Part shown: positions 17,912-26,973 of the stretch, in pieces
How positions within the stretch are numbered: the first letter of the stretch is position 1
How the letters are laid out: every line of letters begins with the position of its first letter
Source of the DNA: Caenispirillum bisanense
GTDB lineage: Bacteria; Pseudomonadota; Alphaproteobacteria; Rhodospirillales; Rhodospirillaceae
DNA length: 64,000 nt
Assembly (NCBI RefSeq): GCF_039523075.1
Contig: NZ_BAAAEP010000004.1
Location: 50,757 to 114,756, forward strand
Direction: 5' to 3'
Notes under the pieces: generated by a model
The model's database searches: none
What the model saw: only the letters and a program-made list of their open reading frames with translations
Told to the model about the DNA's origin: nothing
Translations under genes and position numbers: made by a program

Positions 17912-20293
17912 TCAGGCCGTCGCGCTGCCGGCCGCCGGAGCCATCGGCAGTAGCGGCGGCTCGGCCGGGGCGGGGATGGCGGGCGCGGCCGGCAGGGTGT
18001 CGGCGGCGGCGACGGGCTCGGCCAGCGGCAGGGTGAAGACGAAGGTGGCACCGCTGCCCTCGGCCGACCGCACGGCGATGGTGCCGCCGTGGCGGTCGAC
18101 GATGCGCTTGCAGACGGCGAGGCCGATGCCGGTGCCCTCGTACTCGGCGCGGCCATGCAGGCGGGTGAAGATCTGGAAGATGCGGTCGTGATCGGCCGGC
18201 GCGATGCCGATGCCGTTGTCGCTGACGGCAAAGGCGGCGAAGCCGGGCGGGGCATCCGGCTCCTCGCTCACCTGGATGACCGGGTGGCGGTCGGCGGCGC
18301 GATACTTCACCGCATTGCCGATCAGGTTCTGGAACAGGCGTTCAAGCTGGGCCGGATCGGCCTGCACCACCGGCAGGCGCTCGGCGATGACCACCTCCGC
18401 CGCCGCTTCGGCGATGGCGGCGCCCAGGCTGTCCACCGCCCGCGCCACCGCCGCCGCGGCCGGCACCGCCCGCATCTCCTGCGCCCGGGTGCTGACGCGG
18501 GAGTATTCCAGCAGGTCGGAGATCAGGCGCGACATGCGGGCGGCGCCGTCCACCGCCAGCGAGATGAACTCCTGGCCGTCGCCGTCCAGGCGGTCGGCGT
18601 AGCGGCGGCGCACCAGCGACAGGTAGCCGGCGACCATGCGTAGCGGCTCCTGCAGGTCGTGGCTGGCGACGTAGGCGAACTGCTCCAGGTCGCGGTTGCT
18701 TTCCTCCAGCCGGCGGGATTTGTCGCGCAGGTCTTCCTGCTGGCGCTTGAGGATGCTGATGTCGGTGTGGGTGCCGACGGCGCGCACCGGCTGGCCGGCG
18801 TCGTCGCGCTCCACCACCTTGCCCTTGTCGAGAATCCACGCCCAGCTGCCGTCGGCGCGGCGGAGGCGGTGCTCGCATTCGTAGATCGGCGTCAGCCCTT
18901 CCAGGTGGGCGGTCAGGGTGGTCATCACCCGCTGGCGGTCGTCGGGGTGGACCAGGGTTTCCCACGCCGAGACGTTGCGCTCCCACGAGCCGGCGGGATA
19001 GCCGAGCATCAGCTCCATGTTGGGGCTGAAGTAGACGGTGCCGGTCTGCACGTTCCAGTCCCACAGGCCCAGCTCGCCGTTGTCCAGCGCCATGGCCAGC
19101 CGTTCGGCGTGGGTGCGCACCCAGTCCTCGGCGCGGCGGCGGGCGGTGATGTCGCGCATCACCACGATGGTGCCGGCCGGGTCGCCGCTGCCGGCGCCGA
19201 CGGTCATGGGGGTGAAGGTGACCAGATAGGTGTGGCCGGTGAGCGGGTTGAACACCTCCCGCTGCGGCAGCGGCGTGCCGGCGGCCAGGGCGACGCAGTC
19301 GGGGCAGCTGGCGGCATCGGGACCCCAGGGGTGCAGCAACTCGTGCACCGGCATGCCGATCAGCTGCGACGCCGGCTTGCGGAATTCCTCGATGGTGGCG
19401 CGGTTGGCCTGCACGATGCGGGCGTCGGGGCCGACCAGCACGGTGGCGTCGGGCACCGCGTCATAGGTCGACGCGGCACGCGCCAGCACCCGGAACGGCT
19501 CCGTCAGGGTGGTGCGGATGATGGCGAGGTAGATCAGCCAGAAGGCGACGAACTTGAGGATATGGCCGAAGGCGTTGGACACCCCGTAGACGTCGACGTA
19601 AAGGGTGAACGACAGTTCCGAGGCCGCCGTCACGACGATGGAGGCGGTGACCAGCCGGCGCACGGCGTCGTCCAGCAGGCTGCGGCGCTGGTGCAGCAGC
19701 AGGGCCGCCACCGCCAGCAGCACCACCATCACGTATTCCGCCCCCACCTTGAAGGCGGTCAGGCCCATGCCCTCGATGAAGGCGTCGGGGTAGAGGCCGG
19801 CGACGATCAGCAGCCCCTGCCCCACCGCCAGCGCGCCCAGGGCGCCGAAGGCGGTCGGCGCCGACAGCGGCCGCGACAGGAACAGCGGCGCCAGCAGCAG
19901 GGTGACGGTCTGCACCGCCCGCCCGGCGATCCACAGCTGGGTCGGCAGGTTGGCCTCGTCGCCGGGGAAGACGTGCATGCCCTTGTAGGCGAGCGTGTGG
20001 ATCAGATCCACCATCGCCGCCCAGAAATAGCCGCAGCCTATCCACAGCAGGAAGGCGTTGCGCGTCAGCCGCCGGGTGCTGACCACCACCACGAACAGCA
20101 CGATGCCCACCACGCAGGCGAACAGCTCCGCCAGCACGTGGAAGACCAGGAAATTGTGGAAGGCGGCGATCACCAGCAGGGCCCCGAGGGCGGCCGGAAT
20201 CCCTAGGGCGTGCCACGGCTCGCCGCGCAACGCACCGCCCGCCGGCACTTGGCCGGGCGGAGCCTGTGGCCTTTCGGGAGAGCGGGGAGACAT
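17912..20293 (-). CDS. Hybrid-free sensor histidine kinase with MASE3 membrane domain and two PAS domains
   Basis: A 793-residue membrane kinase. The N-terminus (about 30-265) holds seven hydrophobic segments of the MASE3 type, with the blocks DLIHTLAYKGMHVFPGDEAN and LPTQLWIAGRAVQ. PAS 1 spans about 280-400 and PAS 2 about 410-525 with a PAC end (WILDKGKVVERDDAGQP). The phosphoacceptor is H545 in FAYVASHDLQEPLRM, and the ATPase part has NLIGNAVKYR, DNGIGI and GTGIGLAVCKRI. The C-terminal 30 residues are Ala/Pro-rich. The signal is unknown; a cognate response regulator is not adjacent, and the neighbour downstream is a GNAT gene. Confidence 0.93.
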   Translation of the reverse strand: MSPRSPERPQAPPGQVPAGGALRGEPWHALGIPAALGALLVIAAFHNFLVFHVLAELFACVVGIVLFVVVVSTRRLTRNAFLLWIGCGYFWAAMVDLIHTLAYKGMHVFPGDEANLPTQLWIAGRAVQTVTLLLAPLFLSRPLSAPTAFGALGALAVGQGLLIVAGLYPDAFIEGMGLTAFKVGAEYVMVVLLAVAALLLHQRRSLLDDAVRRLVTASIVVTAASELSFTLYVDVYGVSNAFGHILKFVAFWLIYLAIIRTTLTEPFRVLARAASTYDAVPDATVLVGPDARIVQANRATIEEFRKPASQLIGMPVHELLHPWGPDAASCPDCVALAAGTPLPQREVFNPLTGHTYLVTFTPMTVGAGSGDPAGTIVVMRDITARRRAEDWVRTHAERLAMALDNGELGLWDWNVQTGTVYFSPNMELMLGYPAGSWERNVSAWETLVHPDDRQRVMTTLTAHLEGLTPIYECEHRLRRADGSWAWILDKGKVVERDDAGQPVRAVGTHTDISILKRQQEDLRDKSRRLEESNRDLEQFAYVASHDLQEPLRMVAGYLSLVRRRYADRLDGDGQEFISLAVDGAARMSRLISDLLEYSRVSTRAQEMRAVPAAAAVARAVDSLGAAIAEAAAEVVIAERLPVVQADPAQLERLFQNLIGNAVKYRAADRHPVIQVSEEPDAPPGFAAFAVSDNGIGIAPADHDRIFQIFTRLHGRAEYEGTGIGLAVCKRIVDRHGGTIAVRSAEGSGATFVFTLPLAEPVAAADTLPAAPAIPAPAEPPLLPMAPAAGSATA

Positions 20294-20393
20294 CGCGCGC
20301 CTGCGTTATCGAACGGTTTACACCCAGAAGACCCCGCTCCCGAATGGAAAGCAATAGGAATCGTGGGGCGGGAGCCAGGCGGGTGTATCCCTT

Positions 20394-20416
20394 CGGCACC
20401 ATCGTCCAGGGTGCCG
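20394..20416 (-). terminator. Hairpin between hydrolase and histidine kinase genes
   Basis: CGGCACC and GGTGCCG form a 7-bp stem with a nine-base loop, 14 bases after the hydrolase stop. No U-run. It may end the hydrolase transcript. Confidence 0.4.
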
Positions 20417-20429
20417 GGCGACGGGGCGG

Positions 20430-21224
20430 TCAGGCCGGCGGCAGTACCTCGCGGATGAAGCCGGCGATGGCGGCCAGCACCACCTCCTTCTGCTCGAAGT
20501 GCGGCACGTGGCCGCAGTCGGGCACCATCAGCTTGCGCACCGGGCCGCCGACCTGGGAGACGATGGCATCCACCTGCGCCTCGCTGCCGTACTGGTCGCC
20601 CTCGCCCTGGATGACCAGCGCCGGCACCCGCACGCCGGGCAGCATGTGCTCGATGTTCCAGGTGCGGTAGGCCTCGGTCTGCCAGGTGTCGTTCCAGCCG
20701 AAGAAGGCGGCGTCGGTGTTGTCGTGGTGATGGCGGGCGAGGCGGTCGCGCAGCGGCGTCGTCTCCCACGCCACCCGCGCCTCGCGGATGCCGGCCAGGG
20801 TGATCTCCTCCACGAACACATGCGCCGCCTCGGTGACGATGGCGGCGATGCGCGGGTCGTCGGCGCCGCCGGCCGCCATGAGGGCGATGGAGCCGCCGTC
20901 GGAATGGCCGATCAGCACCGCCTGCCGCACGCCGGTGGCATCCAGCACCCGCGGCAGCACGTCCAGCGCCTCCGGCATCAGGTAGTCCGGCCCGCGCGGC
21001 AGGGTGATGGGGCTGGAGCGGCCATAGCCGGCGCGGCTGTAGACCAGGGCGCCGAGGCCGAGGTCGGCCGCCAGGCGGGCCGGCACGTCCTTCCACAGGC
21101 CGACGCAGCCCAGCCCCTCGTGCAGGAACACCAGGGTCGGTGCCTGCTGCGGTGCCGGTCCGTGCCAGACATACTCCAGACGTTGATCGCCGAGATCCAG
21201 GAAACGGGCGTCGTCGGACGTCAC
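20430..21224 (-). CDS. Alpha/beta hydrolase
   Basis: A 264-residue alpha/beta hydrolase. The oxyanion-hole block is FLHEGLGCVGLWKD (residues 33-46), the nucleophile is S108 in GHSDGGS, and the late acid and His are likely in VIQGEGDQYGS and PDCGHVPHFEQ. The HEGLG form and the D after the nucleophile Ser recall hydrolases encoded with aromatic-compound genes, but no such genes are near, so the substrate stays open. GTG start with GGGAGG upstream. Divergent from the unknown gene at 21491. Confidence 0.9.
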   Translation of the reverse strand: MTSDDARFLDLGDQRLEYVWHGPAPQQAPTLVFLHEGLGCVGLWKDVPARLAADLGLGALVYSRAGYGRSSPITLPRGPDYLMPEALDVLPRVLDATGVRQAVLIGHSDGGSIALMAAGGADDPRIAAIVTEAAHVFVEEITLAGIREARVAWETTPLRDRLARHHHDNTDAAFFGWNDTWQTEAYRTWNIEHMLPGVRVPALVIQGEGDQYGSEAQVDAIVSQVGGPVRKLMVPDCGHVPHFEQKEVVLAAIAGFIREVLPPA

Positions 21225-21358
21225 CGGCAGCCTCCCACCCTATTGATTTTGCTTGTCCTCCTGTTTGCCTCAGCGCCGCCGCGCAGGCAAGCACCCAGCC
21301 GGCGGAGGGGGAAACTTTCGGCTGGTCATATTCAAAAGTGGCAGGCGTCGATTCCGCC

Positions 21359-21384
21359 GGAACCGAATCCTGCGCCGGACGGTT
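21359..21384 (+). promoter_or_regulatory. Possible EcfG-type general stress promoter
   Basis: GGAAC and GGTT are separated by 17 bases, close to the alphaproteobacterial EcfG pattern GGAAC-N16/17-CGTT (first base of the -10 differs). It lies about 107 bases before the start of the unknown gene at 21491. Confidence 0.35.
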
Positions 21385-21490
21385 GTAGCTGCTGCCGGAT
21401 GCGACGGTTCGAGAAGAAAAGGACAAATGCCCGCGGGCCGCCGGCACAGAGGATCAATAAGACAAACCAAGAATCGGCGGGAGTCAGAAG

Positions 21491-22189
21491 ATGCATCGGG
21501 ATCAGACACTTGCGGCTCGCGCCGTGGCGCGGGAAACCGCCGCCTGCGAACATCGCGGCCAGGACTTCGGGTGCCCGGTGGAGGCGCGGGTGGATGGCCG
21601 CCTGCCGGAAGTTCTCGCCCGCGGCATGCAGGACGAGGCGGTGGAGATGGCCCTGGATGCCGCCCACATCGGCGTGTTCTGCGCCCGCAGCTGCCCGGCG
21701 GTCGATCCGCTGATCGGCATCGTCAACCGCGCCGCCGCGGAAGAGGCCGCCGATGCTGACGGCCTGCTCCGTGACGGCGACAGCGACGGCGCCGCCTCCC
21801 CCACCGTGCGCCGCCTCAACCGCCTGCCGGCCGATGCGTCGGAGCCGGCCCGCCATGCCTTCCTGCTGGTGCGCGCCGCCTATCGCCTGCGCCAGGCCCG
21901 CACCGCCGATGCCCTGTGGCAGGCGGTGGACGCCAACCTGGGCTGCTGGATCGCCCTGCGCGCCGCCATCGCCGACGGCCGCATCCGCCTGTCGTCGCTG
22001 CGCCGCCGGCAGCTGCTGCAGTACGCCGACTATGTCGAGCACATGACCGCCGCCACCCGCCCCATGGCGGACTCGCTGGTCGAAGCCTTCATCCGCCTCG
22101 ACCGCACGGTGGCCGCGTGGCTGACCGAGGACGCCACCGACCGCGTCGTCGGCGCCGGCGACGGCCGCCAGCTGGCGGCGGCGGAGTAG
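21491..22189 (+). CDS. Hypothetical protein with weak FlaF-like C-terminal half
   Basis: A 232-residue protein that I do not recognise with confidence. The first 85 residues contain CEHRGQDFGCPVEARVDGRLPEVL and DAAHIGVFCARSCPAVDPL, with four Cys. The middle is acidic. From about residue 115 the pattern AFLLVRAAYRLRQARTADALWQAV, then GCWIALRAAIADGRIRLSSLRR, resembles the helical arrangement of flagellar regulator FlaF (a tryptophan-containing helix followed by a leucine-rich pair), but the match is weak and no flagellar gene is nearby. GGGAG precedes the start. Codon use is like that of its neighbours. Confidence 0.7.
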   Translation: MHRDQTLAARAVARETAACEHRGQDFGCPVEARVDGRLPEVLARGMQDEAVEMALDAAHIGVFCARSCPAVDPLIGIVNRAAAEEAADADGLLRDGDSDGAASPTVRRLNRLPADASEPARHAFLLVRAAYRLRQARTADALWQAVDANLGCWIALRAAIADGRIRLSSLRRRQLLQYADYVEHMTAATRPMADSLVEAFIRLDRTVAAWLTEDATDRVVGAGDGRQLAAAE

Positions 22190-22200
22190 GAACAGCCTCC

Positions 22201-22221
22201 GGCGGCGTCCGTTTCGCCGCC
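22201..22221 (+). terminator. Hairpin after the hypothetical gene
   Basis: GGCGGCG and CGCCGCC form a 7-bp stem with a seven-base loop containing GTTT, 11 bases after the stop. No U-run follows. Confidence 0.42.
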
Positions 22222-22291
22222 GCCAATGGCCCTGTCGCATGGGGCCGGGTCTGGTAGCGTGGCGGTCCATTCCTGCAGGGAGGACCGCCTG

Positions 22292-22987
22292 ATGCCCCTC
22301 AACACCCTGGGCCAGCCCGTCGGGGCCGAGGTCGCCGACTGGACGCCGCGCCCGACACCGCCGCGCACCGCCCTTGCCGGCCGCCGCTGCCGGCTGGAAC
22401 CCCTCGATCCCGCCCGCCATGCCGAAGACCTGTGGCAGGCCGCCTGCGCCGATGCCGACGGCCGCACCTGGACCTACATGTCCTACGGCCCGTTCGCCGA
22501 CGCGGCGGCCATGCGGGCCTTCCTGACCACCTTCGCCGCCACGGAAGACCCCCAGGCCTTCGCCATCATCGACACCGCCAGCGGCCGCGCCGTCGGCTGG
22601 GCGACCTACCTGCGCATCGACCCGGCCAACGGGGTGATCGAGGTCGGGCACATCTGGTATTCCCCCCTGCTCGCCCGCACCGCCGCCGCCACCGAGGCCA
22701 TGTACCTGATGATGCGGCGGGTGTTCGACGAGCTGGGCTATCGCCGCTACGAGTGGAAGTGCAACGACCTCAACGCCCCCTCCCGCCGGGCGGCGGAGCG
22801 GCTGGGCTTCACCTATGAAGGCACCTTCCGGCAGGCCATGGTCACCCGCGGCCGCAACCGCGACACCGCCTGGTATGCGCTGATCGACAGCGACTGGCCG
22901 GCGGTGCGGGCGGCCTTCGAAGCCTGGCTGGCGGACGACAACTTCGACGCCGACGGCCGCCAGAAGACGCCGCTGCGCACCCCTTGA
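22292..22987 (+). CDS. GNAT family N-acetyltransferase (RimJ/RimL type)
   Basis: A 231-residue acetyltransferase of the RimJ/RimL-like GNAT branch. It opens with RRCRLEPLDPARHAEDLW and carries VIEVGHIWYSPLLARTAAATEAMYLMM, where the usual Q/R-x-x-G-x-A loop is degenerate, then RRYEWKCNDLNAPSRRAAERLGFTYEGTFRQAM, a strong family signature. Related proteins are widespread and their substrate is unknown. The ATG start is preceded by AGGGAGGACC, which rules against a longer frame. Convergent with the DUF924 gene. Confidence 0.9.
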   Translation: MPLNTLGQPVGAEVADWTPRPTPPRTALAGRRCRLEPLDPARHAEDLWQAACADADGRTWTYMSYGPFADAAAMRAFLTTFAATEDPQAFAIIDTASGRAVGWATYLRIDPANGVIEVGHIWYSPLLARTAAATEAMYLMMRRVFDELGYRRYEWKCNDLNAPSRRAAERLGFTYEGTFRQAMVTRGRNRDTAWYALIDSDWPAVRAAFEAWLADDNFDADGRQKTPLRTP

Positions 22988-23042
22988 GGCAAGGACGCCG
23001 GGCCGGCGGGGGGGGGCCGGGCGCCGCCGCCCCGGCGCGCCG

Positions 23043-23648
23043 TCAGAAGCCGCGCCCGTGCTGGCGCAGGAAGTCCTCTTCCTCCGCCGTGCTGGCGCGG
23101 CCGAGCAGGGCGTTGCGGTGGGGGAAACGGTCGAACCGTTCGATGATTGCGTGGTGGCGGCGGGCGTAGTCCAGCCACTGCGGGTCGCCCACCGCCTCGA
23201 ACAGGGCGACGCTCAGGTCCTGGTCGGCCAGGCACTCCGAATGCTCGAAGGGCAGGTAGAGGAACAGCCGGTGGACCGGCTTCAGGTGCTCGTCAAAGCC
23301 GCGGTCGAGGGCGTGGCGGGCCACCGTGCGCGCCTTCTGGTCGCAGGCGAAGGCGCGCGGGCTGTCGCGCCAGACGTTGCGCGGGAACTGGTCGAGCAGG
23401 ATGCACAGGGCGACGCAGCCGAGCGGCGTGTCCATCAGGCTGTCGAGACGGCCGTCGGCGGCGGCCTCCATCTCCTCGGTGAAGCGCTCGCGGATGGCAT
23501 CGTCGAAGGCGGCATCGCTGCGGAACCACTCCGGGCGCGGCTGGCCCTCCTGCTCCGAGCCGGGGGCGCCGAACCAGAAGGCCAGCACCCGCGCCAGGGT
23601 CTCCGAGGGCGGCAGGGCGGTCGAGGTGAAGGGAACCATGGCGCGCAA
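23043..23648 (-). CDS. DUF924 family protein
   Basis: A 201-residue protein of the DUF924 family (YfbU-unrelated, helical, TPR-like fold). Conserved blocks are VLAFWFGAP at 25-33, LDQFPRNVWRDSPRAFACDQKA, HRLFLYLPFEHSE, HHAIIERFDRFPHRNALLGR and STAEEEDFLR at the end. No enzymatic role is established for the family. A second ATG three codons in (23639) is an alternative start. The convergent gap to the GNAT gene holds a run of nine G (23008-23016). Confidence 0.92.
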   Translation of the reverse strand: MRAMVPFTSTALPPSETLARVLAFWFGAPGSEQEGQPRPEWFRSDAAFDDAIRERFTEEMEAAADGRLDSLMDTPLGCVALCILLDQFPRNVWRDSPRAFACDQKARTVARHALDRGFDEHLKPVHRLFLYLPFEHSECLADQDLSVALFEAVGDPQWLDYARRHHAIIERFDRFPHRNALLGRASTAEEEDFLRQHGRGF

Positions 23649-23728
23649 CCCTCCGGCAGACTTCGAAAGAACGCATGGCTGTCATGCGTCGGCATCATGC
23701 GCAAATATCGGCCTCGCCGGCCCGCCGT

Positions 23729-24913
23729 TCAAGTGTTGTCGTCGGCCCCGTCGCCCCGGCGGTAGGGGGCGAGGTCGCAGAGGTCGGCCATCTCCTCCTG
23801 CATCATCGCCGTTTCCTGCCGCAGGAAGCGGGCGACGGCGCCGCGCAGGGCGGGATCGGCGATCCAGTGGGCCGACCAGGTGGCCTGCGGCAGGTAGCCG
23901 CGCTTGATCTTGTGCTCGCCCTGGGCGCCGGCCTCGACGCGGGCCAGCCGGTGTTCGATGGCGTAGTCGATGGCGCGGTAGTAGCAGGCTTCGAAGTGCA
24001 GGTAGCGGTATTCCCCCAGGCTGCCCCAGTTGCGGCCGTACAGGCAGTCGCCGCCGCGCAGGTTGAGGGCGCCGCACACCGGCCGGCCGTCGTCCTCCCC
24101 CATCACCAGCACCACCCGGTCGCCCAGGCGCTCGCCCAGCAGGTCGAAGAAGGCGCGGGTGAGGTAGGGCGTGCCCCACTTGCGGTCGCTGGTGGAGCGG
24201 TAGAAGCGGAAGAAGGCGTCCCAATGGGCGGCGGTGATCTCCGCCCCCGTCAGGGTGCGCAGGCGGACGCCGGTGGCCTGGGCCTTTTCGCGCTCCTTGC
24301 GGATGTCCTTGCGCTTGCGGCTGGCGAGACCGGCGAGGAAGTCGTCGAAGCTGGCGTAGCCGCGGTTCTCCCAGTGGTACTGGGTGCCGAGCCGGGTGAG
24401 CAGCCCCATGCCGCCCAGGGCCTGCGCCTCCGTCTCGGTCGGGAAGGTGATGTGGACGGAGGAACAGCCGGCCCGCTCCGCCAGCTCGATCATGCCGCCG
24501 GCCAGGGCCTGCCGCAGCGCCGCCGGGTCGGGCGCGTCCGGGCGCACCAGCAGGCGCGGGCCGGTGACCGGGGTGAAGGGCACGGCGCACTGCAGCTTGG
24601 GGTAATAGCGGCCGCCGGCCTGGGCATAGGCATTGGCCCACGCCCAGTCGAACACGTACTCGCCGTAGGAATGGCTTTTGACGTAGAGCGGCGCCGCCGC
24701 CAGCAGGGTGCCGGCGGCATCGCGCAGCAGCAGGTGGCGCGGCAGCCATCCCGCCTCGCCGCCCACCGAGCCCGACTCCTCCAGCGCCGCCAGGAAGGCG
24801 TGGCTGACGAAGGGGTTGTCGGGGCCGGCGCAGGCATCCCAGGCGGCGGCATCGACGGCGGCGATGCGGCCGGTGGTTTCAAGCGTCAGGCGGTCCTCGG
24901 CGGTGTCGGGCAT
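23729..24913 (-). CDS. GNAT-fold protein, DUF482 (peptidogalycan biosynthesis-like)
   Basis: A 394-residue member of the DUF482 family, which has two GNAT-like halves related to FemX-type peptidyl transferases. Typical blocks are NPFVSHAFLAALEESGSVG, PLYVKSHSYGEYVFDWAWANAY, YPKLQCAVPFTPVTGPRLLV, SRKRKDIRKEREKA, FYRSTSDRKWGTPYLTRAFF and the C-terminal GAQGEHKIKRGYLP. The family is common in proteobacteria; its exact product is not established. Starts at MPDTAEDRLTLE, in line with the family. It is followed on the same strand after 80 bases by DUF924. Confidence 0.92.
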   Translation of the reverse strand: MPDTAEDRLTLETTGRIAAVDAAAWDACAGPDNPFVSHAFLAALEESGSVGGEAGWLPRHLLLRDAAGTLLAAAPLYVKSHSYGEYVFDWAWANAYAQAGGRYYPKLQCAVPFTPVTGPRLLVRPDAPDPAALRQALAGGMIELAERAGCSSVHITFPTETEAQALGGMGLLTRLGTQYHWENRGYASFDDFLAGLASRKRKDIRKEREKAQATGVRLRTLTGAEITAAHWDAFFRFYRSTSDRKWGTPYLTRAFFDLLGERLGDRVVLVMGEDDGRPVCGALNLRGGDCLYGRNWGSLGEYRYLHFEACYYRAIDYAIEHRLARVEAGAQGEHKIKRGYLPQATWSAHWIADPALRGAVARFLRQETAMMQEEMADLCDLAPYRRGDGADDNT

Positions 24914-24981
24914 GGGGCCTCGCGGAAGGGGACGGCGCCGCCCGATGTGGGGCCGCCGGCCGCCGGCGGCAAGGCCGCGCC

Positions 24982-26973
24982 TCAGAACCCGCCGCCGCCA
25001 CCGCCGCCGAAGCCGCCGCCGACGCTGATGCCGGAGGACGAGGACGACGAGCCGCTGCCGTCGCCGCTGCCGTCCGGGGCGGTGGTGACGCTGTCGATGC
25101 CGGCGGTGAGGCCGTGGCCGAGGTCGTCGCTCAGGCGGAGCGGATCGCCGCCGCCGCCGCCGTACCACGCCCAGGTATGGGGCGTGGCCACCACGTCGCC
25201 GATGCCGGCCGAGGCGACGGCGGCGGAAGCCGCCAGCGCCGCCCCGAAGCCGAGCGCCCACGACTGTTCCAGATCAAGCGCCAGGGCATAGGGCAGGTAG
25301 CGGTCGGGCGGCAGGGCGGCGTCGGCCATGGCGGCGGCGGCACCGGCCGCGCCGCCCGACTGGGTGATGAAGGCGGCCATGCCCTCGATCTCGTCCTGGA
25401 CGCGGCGGCCGTCGTGGGTGGGCGCCTTCAGGGCCCAGGCGAAGAACACCGCGATGCCGGTCAGCGCCAGCAGGCCGGCCAGCACGGCGACGCTCACCAC
25501 CGCCAGCATGCCGACCATGATCACCAGGCCGATGAGCAGCGCCGGCACCACGGTGAAGGCAAGGAACCACAGCGCCCGCCCGATGCCGCGGCCGCGTGCC
25601 ACCTGCCGCGCATGGCGCACCACGTGGCGGCCGAGGAACCAGGCGATGCCCGCCACCGCCGCCAGGATGAGGCCGAGGATCACCGCCGAGCCGATGTCGG
25701 CGATGGCCGCCAGCATGGCGATGCCGGCCACCACCGACAGGGCGACGCCGATGCCGAGGAACAGGCGGTTGGTGACGAACAGGCGGTCGTTGTTGCCGGC
25801 CTCCAGCGCTTCCTTCAGGGCGTCGTTTGCCTGCCGCAGCCAGCGGCCGTCGGCGTCGTCGAGGCCGCGTTCGAAGGCCATGGCGAAGAACAGCTTGTTG
25901 GCGACGGCGCGTTCCTCGGGGAACAGGGCGGTATCGGGGGCGCCGGTGCGATGCAGCTGCCAGCCGCCGTCGGCGCGGCGGTCGATGGTCAGGAAGCCGT
26001 TGACGGCCATGTTGACCAGCGCCGCCGCCAGGCAGCGGGTGTCGTAGCCCATCTGGCGGACGAAGCGCACCGCCGCCGGGCTCATGTTGGCGGGCGGCAT
26101 GGGGCGCGGGATGATCTGGCCGGCGGCCGGATCACGGCCGAGCCACCACCACACGGCGCCGAAATAGATCAGCACCACGCCGACGGCGCCCAGCACCATG
26201 GGCAGGCCGGCCATGGGGGCGATCGGCTCCAGGTCGAGGTCGGCGTCGGCCGCCTGCGGCTCGTCGCCGGTGATGGCGCCGGCGGTTTCGGCAAGGCCGC
26301 GCGGGATGTCCACCGCCACCGTCAGGCCGTGGCCGGGCGGCAGCGCAAGGCGCGAGCGCACCGACAGGGCGCCGTCGCTGCCGATGCCGCCGTCGACGTT
26401 GCTTTCGCCGCTGCCGGCGGCGCCGGTGACCGCCTTCCAGCCGGCCGGCGGCGTGGCGCCGGGCAGGGTGACGCGGGCGGCGGCCTCGGCGATGGGGAAC
26501 TCCCAGCCGGTGCCGGTGACCTCCCACCGCAGCAGGTCGTGCGCCTCGCCGGCGGTCAGGGTGCCGGAGGCGCGGTAGGTGAGGGTGAAGACATGGTTGC
26601 CGCGCGGCAGGTCCTGCGCCGGGTCGCCCAGGCGGACGCGCACGCCGGCGTCGTTCCAGGTGACTTCCGTCGGCACCGGATGGCCGTCGCGGTCGGCGCT
26701 GACCAGCGAGAAGCCCAGCCGCCGCCCCTCCGGCCCGGTGAGCGGGATGTCGCGGTAGATGCCGCGGCGGATGCGGTCGCCGGCGGCCCGCACGGCGATG
26801 GTTTCCGTCACCATCAGGTCGCCGGACGGCTGCACCGCGATGTCGGCGGCGAACCGGGTGATCTGCTCGGACGCCGCGGCGCTGCCCCCACCGCCCGTGA
26901 CCGGCGGCAGGACGACAAGGCACAGGATGACGGCGACGCGGACGCAAAGCGCCCGGATCATGGAACGGGTCAT
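24982..26973 (-). CDS. DUF2207 membrane protein
   Basis: A 663-residue predicted membrane protein. A signal peptide (about 1-34) is followed by an extracytoplasmic beta-rich DUF2207 domain (about 40-235, with RIRRGIYRDIPLTG and GNHVFTLTYRASG). Membrane helices lie near 255-275 and 410-500. The C-terminus is low complexity and ends in GGGFGGGGGGGF, typical of this family. Function is unknown. GGAG-type sites are not strong before the start; MTRSMIRALCVRVAV also offers an inner Met. Transcribed away from serA. Confidence 0.9.
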   Translation of the reverse strand: MTRSMIRALCVRVAVILCLVVLPPVTGGGGSAAASEQITRFAADIAVQPSGDLMVTETIAVRAAGDRIRRGIYRDIPLTGPEGRRLGFSLVSADRDGHPVPTEVTWNDAGVRVRLGDPAQDLPRGNHVFTLTYRASGTLTAGEAHDLLRWEVTGTGWEFPIAEAAARVTLPGATPPAGWKAVTGAAGSGESNVDGGIGSDGALSVRSRLALPPGHGLTVAVDIPRGLAETAGAITGDEPQAADADLDLEPIAPMAGLPMVLGAVGVVLIYFGAVWWWLGRDPAAGQIIPRPMPPANMSPAAVRFVRQMGYDTRCLAAALVNMAVNGFLTIDRRADGGWQLHRTGAPDTALFPEERAVANKLFFAMAFERGLDDADGRWLRQANDALKEALEAGNNDRLFVTNRLFLGIGVALSVVAGIAMLAAIADIGSAVILGLILAAVAGIAWFLGRHVVRHARQVARGRGIGRALWFLAFTVVPALLIGLVIMVGMLAVVSVAVLAGLLALTGIAVFFAWALKAPTHDGRRVQDEIEGMAAFITQSGGAAGAAAAMADAALPPDRYLPYALALDLEQSWALGFGAALAASAAVASAGIGDVVATPHTWAWYGGGGGDPLRLSDDLGHGLTAGIDSVTTAPDGSGDGSGSSSSSSGISVGGGFGGGGGGGF

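Noticed and set aside
23008..23016. Run of nine G in the GNAT/DUF924 gap as a phase-variation tract
   Set aside because: It lies outside both coding regions and not in a recognisable promoter spacer, so no switching role is supported, although it could be a sequencing-error hotspot.
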